Source of the DNA: Fimenecus sp052298855
GTDB lineage: Bacteria; Bacillota; Clostridia; Oscillospirales; Acutalibacteraceae
Direction: 5' to 3'
DNA length: 64,000 nt
Assembly (NCBI GenBank): GCA_052298855.1
Contig: DAVZXP010000001.1
Span: forward strand, 248,001-312,000
Of this stretch, positions 16,054 to 23,181 are shown piece after piece. The notes under the pieces were generated by a model that worked only from the letters and a program-made list of their open reading frames with translations, ran no database searches and was not told where the DNA came from. The position numbers and the translations under genes are program-made. Within the stretch, counting starts at the first letter, position 1. The number at the start of each line of letters is the position of its first letter.

Positions 16054-16819
16054 ATTGCTTGATTTGCTTCCCTGCGCCGTCGATTTTATAGGGCTCGGGG
16101 AAGATAAGCTCCGATACGTCGACAAACGAATATCCCTTTTCGGACAGTGAGGTTAAAATGCTGTCGAGTGCTTCGGGGGTGCTTTTAACGTCATTGTGGA
16201 ATAGGATTATCGAACCGTTTTCGGCTGCGGACAGCACTCGTTTTTGCATTTCTTCGCTTGAAAGTCCTCTCCAATCAAGTGAATCGACAGACCATTGTAT
16301 AGTTGTCATCCCTGATTTTTTAGCGGCAATTTCGCTGACGTTCGTGTAATCGCCGGACGGAGAGCGCAAAAGCGTCGGCTTTTTGCCTGTTATATTTTCA
16401 AGTGCTGTGTTGCATTTTTCTATGTCGGCGCAAACGGCGTTTTCGTCAAGTTTGCTGTATAAGGTGTGATTGTAGGAATGGTTTGCTATTTCGTGCCCTG
16501 CCTCAAAAAGCTTTTTAACGCTTTCGGGATATTTTTCCGCCCATTCCCCTACTATGAAAAAGGTTGCTTTCGCATTGTGTGAGGCAAGAATATCAATAAG
16601 CGTGTCGGTGTCTGAGTCACCCCAAGCGGCATCGAAGGTTACGGCGACTTTCTTTTCCTCGGTATCAACGCAGTAAATCGGAATTTGCCGTTTCGGCTTT
16701 GCCTCTGTCGGCACGGTGTTGTCCGTTACACAGGCGGCGGCGACTGCAACGGCAAGGCAGACGAGAAAAATAATAAAAACGGTTTTCTTTGTGATTATCA
16801 TATACTTCAAGGTAATCAT
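16052..16819 (-). CDS. Polysaccharide deacetylase (NodB fold), membrane-anchored or secreted
   Basis: 255 residues: an N-terminal hydrophobic segment (about 12-30), then a NodB domain with TFDAAWGDSD (catalytic Asp and metal Asp), HEIANHSYNH (metal His pair), LLRSPSGDY and an ILFHNDV late motif. This resembles the PdaB/CDA group acting on N-acetylated cell-wall or spore sugars. The start is uncertain: the AAGGGGAG site abuts the first ATG but is well spaced from a TTG at 16810, which would start the protein three codons later. Single gene, no operon partner. Confidence 0.88.
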   Translation of the reverse strand: MITLKYMIITKKTVFIIFLVCLAVAVAAACVTDNTVPTEAKPKRQIPIYCVDTEEKKVAVTFDAAWGDSDTDTLIDILASHNAKATFFIVGEWAEKYPESVKKLFEAGHEIANHSYNHTLYSKLDENAVCADIEKCNTALENITGKKPTLLRSPSGDYTNVSEIAAKKSGMTTIQWSVDSLDWRGLSSEEMQKRVLSAAENGSIILFHNDVKSTPEALDSILTSLSEKGYSFVDVSELIFPEPYKIDGAGKQIKQ

Positions 16820-16883
16820 CTCCCCTTAAAAGTATATTGTGAAAGCAAGCAAAAAAGACGAGATCGAGCGTATTTTTTGGCGG

Positions 16884-16911
16884 TTGACTTTGATTGGTTA
16901 AGTGTTATAAT
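16884..16911 (+). promoter_or_regulatory. Promoter of the trkA-trkH operon
   Basis: TTGACT (16884-16889), 16-base spacer, TATAAT (16906-16911), 47 bases before trkA. Confidence 0.75.
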
Positions 16912-16958
16912 ATACTCGGAATTTTAGTGCTCAATTACATTTTAAGGAGAAAGGGTTT

Positions 16959-18317
16959 ATGAAAATCGTTATTGCCGGAGTCGGGCGAATAGGCTATTCA
17001 ATCGCTCATGAGCTCTCAAAGGAAAATCATGATATAACGGTAATTGAACAAGATGAGAAAAGACTCAAAGAGGTTGAAAACACACTTGATGTTATGACGC
17101 TTGTCGGAAATGCGGCGAGCTATGAAACGCTCAACGAGCTTCAGCTAAAGGATACGGATTTGCTCATTGCGGCTATGAAAGAGGACGAGCTCAATATGCT
17201 CTGTTGTCTTACCGCCAAAAAGCTCGGCGTCAGGCACACGATAGCGAGAGTGCGAAACCGTGATTATTTCAGACAGACGGAGTTTTTGAAGGATGACCTC
17301 GGACTTACTATGACGTTTAATCCCGAAGAGGATACGGCAAGCGATATTTCGAGGATACTTCGTTTTCCGTCGGCGTCAAAGGTTGAGTCGTTTGCGAACA
17401 GTAAGGCGGAGTCGGTTGAAATAAGAGTCGGCGAGTCAAGTCCGCTTGTCAATATGAAGCTTTATGATTTGAAGCTCAAAACAGACGCTAATATTCTTGC
17501 TTGTGCGGTTGCAAGGGGCAAGGACGTGTTTATCCCGAGAGGCGATTTTGAAATTAAAGCCGGCGACAGGATAAATATTATCGGCTCTTATAGGGAAATA
17601 AATAAATTTATTAAAAAGCTCGGCGGACGTAAGCACGGAGTTAAAACCGTCCTTATTCTCGGCGGAGGCAATATCGCATACTATCTTGCGAAGCAGCTTG
17701 CCAACCTCGGAATTACAATCAAGGTAATTGAAAAAGATAAAAAAGCATGTGAAAAATTCAAGACGGCATTCCCGAAGGCGAATGTCGTCCTTGCCGACGG
17801 TACAAACCCCGAAATTTTGAGCGAAGAGGGACTTGAAATGGCAGACGCTTTCGTTGCGATAACGGGCGACGATGAGGACAATGTCATAAGCTCAATGTTT
17901 GCAATGTCTGTGGGCGTTGACAAGGTAATTGCTAAAATTAAGGAAAGCCATATAATCAGAATGCTTGCAGGAAATAATATCGACAGCATTGTTCAGCCGT
18001 CGAGCATTGCAACGCAAAAAATAGTGCGTTATGTTCGCTCAATGCAAAACGCATATGATTCAAGCCTCGACTCTCTTTACTATATATTCGAGAGAAAAGT
18101 TGAAATAATGGAACTTAAAGTAAATGAAAACGCAGATTATCTTGATATTCCTATTAAACAGCTTAAAGTGCGTAATGATGCAATAATTGCATCGATAAAC
18201 AGAAACGGAATTTGCATAATCCCATCGGGCGACGACGTTATTAAGGCGGGCGATGAGGTTATTGTCGCTACGACGCACAAGGGAATTACAAAACTCGACA
18301 AAGTTTTGGAGGCTTGA
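16959..18317 (+). CDS. trkA: Trk potassium uptake NAD-binding subunit TrkA
   Basis: A 452-residue cytosolic regulatory subunit of the Trk/Ktr potassium system. It has two RCK modules: the first Rossmann fold starts IVIAGVGRIGYSIA, the second VLILGGGNIAYYLAKQ near residue 230, each followed by an RCK-C (TrkA_C) domain. Nucleotide binding to these gates the TrkH pore. trkH begins one base after the stop, so the pair is surely cotranscribed. Confidence 0.96.
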   Translation: MKIVIAGVGRIGYSIAHELSKENHDITVIEQDEKRLKEVENTLDVMTLVGNAASYETLNELQLKDTDLLIAAMKEDELNMLCCLTAKKLGVRHTIARVRNRDYFRQTEFLKDDLGLTMTFNPEEDTASDISRILRFPSASKVESFANSKAESVEIRVGESSPLVNMKLYDLKLKTDANILACAVARGKDVFIPRGDFEIKAGDRINIIGSYREINKFIKKLGGRKHGVKTVLILGGGNIAYYLAKQLANLGITIKVIEKDKKACEKFKTAFPKANVVLADGTNPEILSEEGLEMADAFVAITGDDEDNVISSMFAMSVGVDKVIAKIKESHIIRMLAGNNIDSIVQPSSIATQKIVRYVRSMQNAYDSSLDSLYYIFERKVEIMELKVNENADYLDIPIKQLKVRNDAIIASINRNGICIIPSGDDVIKAGDEVIVATTHKGITKLDKVLEA

Positions 18318-18318
18318 T

Positions 18319-19773
18319 ATGAATTACAGAATGATAATCAAGCTTCTCGGGCGAATTGCTTGTATCGAAGCGGTTTTGATGCTTGTTCCGATGCTTGTTT
18401 CGCTCGCTTACGGGGAGAGCGTCAAGGGATTTGCGGTTGCAATCGCCGTTGCGGTTGTAATCGGTGTTGCGTTTGAGCTCGCTACAAGGAATTGCGACAA
18501 GAGAATATTTTCAAAAGAGGGTTTGACCTCGGTTGCTCTTTGTTGGGTGCTCATTTCGTTGATAGGAGCTATACCGTTTACTGTTGACGGTGCGATACCG
18601 AGTTATATCGACGCTGTTTTTGAAACGGTTTCGGGCTTTACGACAACGGGCTCAAGCATATTGACGGACGTCGAGGCGCTCAGCAAGGGTATGCTGTTTT
18701 GGAGAAGCTTTACTCACTGGATAGGCGGAATGGGAATACTCGTATTTATGATGGCGGTAATGCCGATGTCGAAGGAGTATTCGATGCACATAATGCGTGC
18801 TGAGATTCCGGGTCCCGAGGCAGGTAAGCTCACACCGAAAATTCAACGTTCCTCGCTTATTTTGTATTTGATATATATATTCCTCACGATTGCAGAGGTT
18901 GTTGCGCTTCTTATTTGCAAAATGCCGTTTTTTGACTCGGTGGTTCACGCTTTCGGAACGGCAGGTACGGGCGGCTTCGGAATTAAAAACACAAGCATCG
19001 GCGCATATTCAAGCCCTGCTATCGATATGGTTATCGCCGTGTTTATGGTAGCCTTCGGCGTAAACTTTAACGTTTATTTCTTGTTGCTTATAAGAAAGCT
19101 CCGCACAGCATTGTTTAACGAGGAACTTCGTTGGTATCTCGGAATTGTCGGCTTTGCGACGGTTACGATTGCCTATAATTTGAGAAGCGCATACAATTCC
19201 GTTGCGGAATGCTTCAGATATTCATTTTTCCAGGTCGCTTCGATTATATCGACAACGGGTTATTTCACGGCAGACTTTGACAAGTGGCCCGAATACAGCA
19301 AAATGATGCTGATCCTTGTAATGTTTATCGGTGCGTGCGCAGGAAGCACGGCAGGCGGATTAAAGGTTTCGAGAGTTATAATTTTGCTTAAATCCTCGGT
19401 GGTTGAGATTAAGCATATGCTTCATCCTCGCTCTTATAATGTGGTAAGGCTCAACGGCAAAAACGTTAGCAAGGAAACGCTGCACAATGTTCTTGTTTTC
19501 TTCTCTGTTTATATGATGATTTTGTCGGCAGCTTGCGTGATAATCGGCGCAGTTGACGGCTTTGACCTCATTACTACGTTTACAAGCGTCACAACGTGTA
19601 TTTCAAACGTCGGACCGGGCTTTGCGCTCGTCGGACCGACCGGAAACTTTTCGATTTTCTCGCCGTTTTCCAAAATTCTCCTGTCTGTTTGTATGCTTAT
19701 GGGCAGACTTGAAATATTCCCGATGCTCATTCTTTTCTATCCGAGCACATGGAAGAAAAGCGGTCAGTTTTAA
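18319..19773 (+). CDS. trkH: Trk potassium uptake pore subunit TrkH
   Basis: A 484-residue polytopic membrane protein of the TrkH/KtrB family. Its four selectivity-filter-like loops can be followed: SGFTTTGSS, GTAGTGGFGIKN, ISTTGYFTAD and TTCISNVGPG. GSTAGGLKVSR also fits the family. Start at ATG 18319, just after the trkA stop, with GGAGG upstream; a longer frame upstream lies within trkA and is rejected. Together with TrkA it imports K+ using membrane potential or ion gradients. Confidence 0.96.
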   Translation: MNYRMIIKLLGRIACIEAVLMLVPMLVSLAYGESVKGFAVAIAVAVVIGVAFELATRNCDKRIFSKEGLTSVALCWVLISLIGAIPFTVDGAIPSYIDAVFETVSGFTTTGSSILTDVEALSKGMLFWRSFTHWIGGMGILVFMMAVMPMSKEYSMHIMRAEIPGPEAGKLTPKIQRSSLILYLIYIFLTIAEVVALLICKMPFFDSVVHAFGTAGTGGFGIKNTSIGAYSSPAIDMVIAVFMVAFGVNFNVYFLLLIRKLRTALFNEELRWYLGIVGFATVTIAYNLRSAYNSVAECFRYSFFQVASIISTTGYFTADFDKWPEYSKMMLILVMFIGACAGSTAGGLKVSRVIILLKSSVVEIKHMLHPRSYNVVRLNGKNVSKETLHNVLVFFSVYMMILSAACVIIGAVDGFDLITTFTSVTTCISNVGPGFALVGPTGNFSIFSPFSKILLSVCMLMGRLEIFPMLILFYPSTWKKSGQF

Positions 19774-19789
19774 TTTGACAAACAAAATT

Positions 19790-19822
19790 AAAGCGTCACG
19801 GTCAAAAACCGTAACGCTTTTT
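19790..19822. terminator. Terminator between trkH and the AraC gene
   Basis: A 13-bp stem (19790-19802 with 19808-19820) with one mismatch and a short A loop, T-run on the plus strand. Because the AraC gene ends at 19821 on the other strand, it may serve both. Confidence 0.8.
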
Positions 19823-20573
19823 ATGTTCTTGTGAGTGCGACATATTCCCTCGGGGTTATGCCGTATTCCTTTTTGAAAAGTGAAATAAAATGAGATTGAC
19901 TTGAAAAACCGAGTGTATCGCATACCTTTTCGTTGTCGTAGCCCTCCCATAAGAGCGTTTGCGCAAGCTCTAACTTTTGGTGGGTTATGTATGTGCTTAG
20001 ATTTACTCCCATCTCCTCCTTAAAAAGCTTTGAGAGATAGTCGCTCGACAGTCTGCAGTTTTCGGCAACGCTGTTTACGGTCAGCTTTTCGCCAAGATTT
20101 TTATTTATATATGCCACACATTTTCTTATGTGCGGAGAGTAGTTGAGGCTTTTTCTGCAAAGACTTACCTTGTTTGTAAGCTCGATTGCGGCGTCAACCA
20201 TAAGCGAATTGATACCCATTTTCGTCTTGCACTTGTCGACCTTTTGAACAAAATCGTCGGAAAAGGTGTAAGCCGTGCTTTCGGACAAGCCGCCTTGAAT
20301 TGCATAGCGTGTGGCAAGGGTAATAAAGCTCACCGCCATATATTTACGCTGCTTTAATTCGTCGTCCGACATTTGCCCTACCGTGATGTTTTGAACGCCG
20401 AGCTGTTTCATTTCGAAAATAAGCTTTTTCAAATCGCCCTGTTTAAGACAGGAAAACAGGCGGATTTCATCCTTGTACGGGGTGTGATAAAGGTTATCGG
20501 TCAAGGCTTTCGTCTTTGATTTAGCGATTTCCTTTGGAATTATTCTAATGCTCATAAGCTCTTCGTAATCCAT
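19821..20573 (-). CDS. AraC family transcriptional regulator
   Basis: A 250-residue regulator. The last 100 residues form the double helix-turn-helix: VNSVAENCRLSSDYLSKLFK then VCDTLGFSSQSHFISLFKKE and ITPREYV. The first 145 residues are an unassigned helical sensor region, not a cupin as in AraC proper; similar N-termini occur in clostridial AraC proteins with unknown ligands. AGGTGG ribosome site. It lies 99 bp downstream of the HAD phosphatase on the same strand. Target genes cannot be read from the sequence. Confidence 0.85.
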   Translation of the reverse strand: MDYEELMSIRIIPKEIAKSKTKALTDNLYHTPYKDEIRLFSCLKQGDLKKLIFEMKQLGVQNITVGQMSDDELKQRKYMAVSFITLATRYAIQGGLSESTAYTFSDDFVQKVDKCKTKMGINSLMVDAAIELTNKVSLCRKSLNYSPHIRKCVAYINKNLGEKLTVNSVAENCRLSSDYLSKLFKEEMGVNLSTYITHQKLELAQTLLWEGYDNEKVCDTLGFSSQSHFISLFKKEYGITPREYVALTRT

Positions 20574-20672
20574 TGTACCACCTCAACTTAAGCATACAAA
20601 ATAAATCGGCATTCGTCAACCGAAATGTGAATTTTATAACGGTAATATGATATTTGATATGAATTGTGACAT

Positions 20673-21359
20673 TTATATCGATTTCAGAATGTCGGGCACC
20701 TGCAATAAATCGAAAACTTCAAAATCAGGCTTTATATCGGCTTTATTCACAACTCCCGTCGGATTAAACCAAATTGTTTTGATTTCCGCATTTTTGCCGC
20801 CCTTTATATCGGAGGTCAAACTGTCGCCGATCATCACGGCTTTGGATTTGTCGAAACCGGGTATTTCGTTGAAGCATTTTTCAAAAAAGCGTTTATCGGG
20901 CTTGTTATATCCGAGGTTTTCGGAAATGAATATGCTGTCGAAATATTTTTCTATCCCTGCGCTCAAAAGACGGCTGCTTTGCACCTTTTTAGCACCGTTT
21001 GAGGCGATATAAAGCAAATATTTTCCGTTCAGCTGCTCTAACAGGCTCTCGGCACCGTCTATGAAATAATGACCTATCGCAAGCTGTGACTCGTAATAAG
21101 CCGTTGTGTCCTTTGGAGACAGGGCGATGCCGAGCTCTGAATATAAAATCCGATAGCGCTCGACCTTTACCTCGTCCCTTGTCAGCTCACCTCTTTCAAG
21201 GCGTTCCCATTGGGCTTTGTTTATTTCGTGGTATAAGTCCAATGTGCTTTTCGTAGGCTCAACGCCGAAGTGTGTAAGCGTATTTGCAAGGGCTTTCTGT
21301 TCTGCTTTGTGAAAATCAAGAATTGTATCGTCAAGATCTAAAAATACAAATTTTATCAT
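20673..21359 (-). CDS. yjjG: YjjG-like HAD-IA nucleotidase
   Basis: A 228-residue HAD-IA phosphatase. Motif I FLDLDDT supplies Asp8 and Asp10; IASNGA is motif II; NKPDKRFFEKC is the lysine motif III; and MIGDSLTSDIKGG is motif IV. The N-terminus and spacing match YjjG/YfnB-type noncanonical pyrimidine nucleotidases that clear modified nucleotides. The substrate is inferred from subfamily resemblance only. Confidence 0.88.
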   Translation of the reverse strand: MIKFVFLDLDDTILDFHKAEQKALANTLTHFGVEPTKSTLDLYHEINKAQWERLERGELTRDEVKVERYRILYSELGIALSPKDTTAYYESQLAIGHYFIDGAESLLEQLNGKYLLYIASNGAKKVQSSRLLSAGIEKYFDSIFISENLGYNKPDKRFFEKCFNEIPGFDKSKAVMIGDSLTSDIKGGKNAEIKTIWFNPTGVVNKADIKPDFEVFDLLQVPDILKSI

Positions 21360-21420
21360 AACGCTCTCCGCATAAAATCATTTGATTAGATTTTACCATT
21401 ATTTATAAAATTTTGCAAAG

Positions 21421-21446
21421 AAAAAAGACCGCATAAAGCGGTCTTT
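21421..21446 (-). terminator. Terminator of the 40-aa gene
   Basis: Read on the minus strand: 9-bp stem (21438-21446 with 21424-21432), TTTAT loop and a T-run from the A-run at 21421-21426. It ends transcription coming from the promoter at 21710-21738. Confidence 0.85.
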
Positions 21447-21501
21447 CTTCTAAAAAGGGGGTTAGGATTCTATATGAAAAAGTGTAATGGTTATATGTAA
21501 A

Positions 21502-21515
21502 CTCGCCGAAGCGAG
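21502..21515 (-). other. UUCG-type tetraloop hairpin
   Basis: On the minus strand, CTCGC-TTCG-GCGAG forms a very stable small hairpin in the 3' untranslated part of the 40-aa gene. No T-run follows, so it is more likely a stability element than a terminator. Confidence 0.5.
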
Positions 21516-21552
21516 ATTAAAGCACTAAGGTTAAGGATGAACTCCTGTGTGA

Positions 21553-21675
21553 TTATCTGGTCAACGCATAGAGTTCAATAGCCTTAAGAAATGTCTTCCA
21601 AGAAAGTGTCTTGCTTGAACCGATATCATCGATGAGCTTGAGCTTTTCTTCTGTTGCATATCTGTCTACTGTCAT
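21553..21675 (-). CDS. Small protein of 40 residues, function unknown
   Basis: ATG at 21675 to TAA at 21553. The protein begins MTVDRYATEEKLKLIDDIG and ends AIELYALTR; it is balanced in charge, with a probable amphipathic helix, one Trp and no cysteine. Support for a real gene is unusually complete: a GAGAGAGGTG ribosome site seven bases before the ATG, a TTGACA-N17-TATCAT promoter upstream, and an intrinsic terminator downstream. I do not recognise a family. Dedicated transcription suggests a regulatory or peptide-partner role, which is inference. Confidence 0.7.
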   Translation of the reverse strand: MTVDRYATEEKLKLIDDIGSSKTLSWKTFLKAIELYALTR

Positions 21676-21709
21676 TGTTGTCACCTCTCTCTTTCTTTAT
21701 TGTGACTGT

Positions 21710-21738
21710 ATGATAACACCTTTTGTGATATTTGTCAA
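21710..21738 (-). promoter_or_regulatory. Promoter of the 40-aa gene
   Basis: On the minus strand, TTGACA (21733-21738), 17-base spacer, TATCAT (21710-21715), 35 bases before the ATG. Confidence 0.8.
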
Positions 21739-21931
21739 GACTTTTTTCACAAAAAATTATTAAAATATTTGTGCAATATGATTAAGAAAATGTGAACAAA
21801 ACGGAGTTGACGGCATTTTACGCCCCGAAAACCCTTGATACTACGTGGAAAACTACTGTTTCGGGTGAATATATATTCACCAAAAAACGAAAGTGGATTT
21901 GGCAAAATGACGAAAAAATTTTTATAAAAAT
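21739..21931. other. Non-coding AT-rich spacer with an 18-bp palindrome
   Basis: The 316 bases between the 40-aa gene and the YerB gene hold the promoter at 21710-21738, a perfect 18-bp palindrome at 21864-21881 (GGTGAATATATATTCACC) and the terminator at 21932-21967. No convincing gene is seen. The palindrome could be an operator or part of an RNA hairpin. Confidence 0.5.
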
Positions 21932-21967
21932 AATGACCGAAATCGGGAAAAACCGACCTCGGTCATT
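21932..21967 (-). terminator. Terminator of the YerB-like gene
   Basis: A 9-bp outer stem (21932-21940 with 21959-21967), an inner 4-bp stem and a T-rich tail on the minus strand, 25 bases after the stop of the lipoprotein gene. Confidence 0.8.
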
Positions 21968-21991
21968 AAAAGAAGAGAAAACTATGAGTTC

Positions 21992-23050
21992 TTATGCGTT
22001 GATAAGAGTTGCCGACGAATTTGAGGACGGAACAAAGCCCATATAAGTCTTGCCTGTGTTTATTTTAAGCTCGCTTCCGTCTGCCGAATAGAGCTTGAGT
22101 TGATTATGCGTTGAGCCCTTCTTCCAAGTAATTTCCTCGTAAGTGCCGTTTGATGCATACAGACCCTTGCCCTCGGAGAGATTCCATTCAACAAGCTTTG
22201 CGTCGTTTTTGTAGAGCGTAACGTTTGAATAAATGATGATTACATTGTTTACCGCCATCTGCTTGCCGTCAGAGTCAACCATCGGCTTTGAGTTCATATT
22301 GTTGTAATACAAGCCGTCTGTCGAATTATATGTAAATGTGTGCTTGTAGCTTTCCGAGAATTTGATTTGAACGCTGCCGCAGGGGTTTGCGAGAGCTCTC
22401 TTTTCGGAAGCGAATTTGAACGGCGTTGCGTGAGAAGCGTCAATATCGGTGCGGAATTTCTTGTCGGAAATTGCCGTGCTGAGTTGTTCGCCCGTCGTAT
22501 AAGCGTTGTGGGGTGCTTTTCTCGACTTGTCACGCTGGAAGTATTTGCCCTCTCCCTTGTTTCCGTCAATGTGATTTAACGAAGAGTCGGAGGAGAAGAG
22601 ATTGTACGCAACATAGCTTCCGCCGAAGTGAACGTATATAGCGTCAAAGCTTGCCGCCATTTCAACAAAGTTGTGGCGTGCGCTTCTTGTAGGTCCGATT
22701 TTGCCTGCCTTTGAAATATCGGAATAGAGCCACAGCATTCTTGTAATGCCGCCCTCTGCAAGTCCCTCAATAACCACATCGGGAGAGCAAAGTCCCCATT
22801 GAGGACGTGCTTCGGGAGAGTTTTCGACAACGACTGCAACAGGTCGCTTACCCTGAGCCGACTTGCTGAGCCCCGAAAGACCCGTAAGCGGATTTATGTC
22901 GCCCGATACGACAGGGGCTTCGGTCTGTGACGGCGTTGAGGCGTCGTCCGGCTTTATATCGTCCTTTTTCCCGCAAGCGGCAAAGGCACTTAATGCTACG
23001 GCAAGTGCAAGCACAGCCGCAACGATTTTGAATTTTTTAGAATGAGACAT
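21992..23050 (-). CDS. yerB: DUF3048 (YerB-like) lipoprotein
   Basis: A 352-residue exported lipoprotein: basic start, hydrophobic core and lipobox ending in Cys26 (AFAAC), then an acidic Ser/Thr linker. The DUF3048 N-domain follows (NPLTGL, RPVAVVVENSPEARPQ, GITRMLWLY, GPTRSAR), then its C-domain with KAPHNAYT. The family is widespread in Firmicutes, sits on the outer face of the membrane, and has no firm function. The ATG at 23050 has AGGAAAGG nine bases upstream; a TTG three codons earlier is less likely. It is monocistronic. Confidence 0.9.
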   Translation of the reverse strand: MSHSKKFKIVAAVLALAVALSAFAACGKKDDIKPDDASTPSQTEAPVVSGDINPLTGLSGLSKSAQGKRPVAVVVENSPEARPQWGLCSPDVVIEGLAEGGITRMLWLYSDISKAGKIGPTRSARHNFVEMAASFDAIYVHFGGSYVAYNLFSSDSSLNHIDGNKGEGKYFQRDKSRKAPHNAYTTGEQLSTAISDKKFRTDIDASHATPFKFASEKRALANPCGSVQIKFSESYKHTFTYNSTDGLYYNNMNSKPMVDSDGKQMAVNNVIIIYSNVTLYKNDAKLVEWNLSEGKGLYASNGTYEEITWKKGSTHNQLKLYSADGSELKINTGKTYMGFVPSSNSSATLINA

Positions 23051-23133
23051 TTTTAACAACCTTTCCTGTGTGTTTAGCTATGTACATTTTACCACATTAT
23101 CGGTATTTTTCAATATTTTTTACTAAATATGAC

Positions 23134-23173
23134 AAAAAAATATGGGAGCTGTATCTGCAACAACTCCCCATAT
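23134..23173 (-). terminator. Terminator of the EF-G-like gene
   Basis: On the minus strand a stem formed by 23164-23173 and 23140-23148, with one bulge and a 15-base loop, is followed by TTTTTTT from the A-run at 23134-23140. Confidence 0.75.
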
Positions 23174-23181
23174 ATTGTGGT

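Noticed and set aside
21792..22046. An 84-codon plus-strand frame from a GTG
   Set aside because: It has no ribosome site, runs through the terminator hairpin at 21932-21967 and then antisense into the YerB gene; composition is not protein-like.
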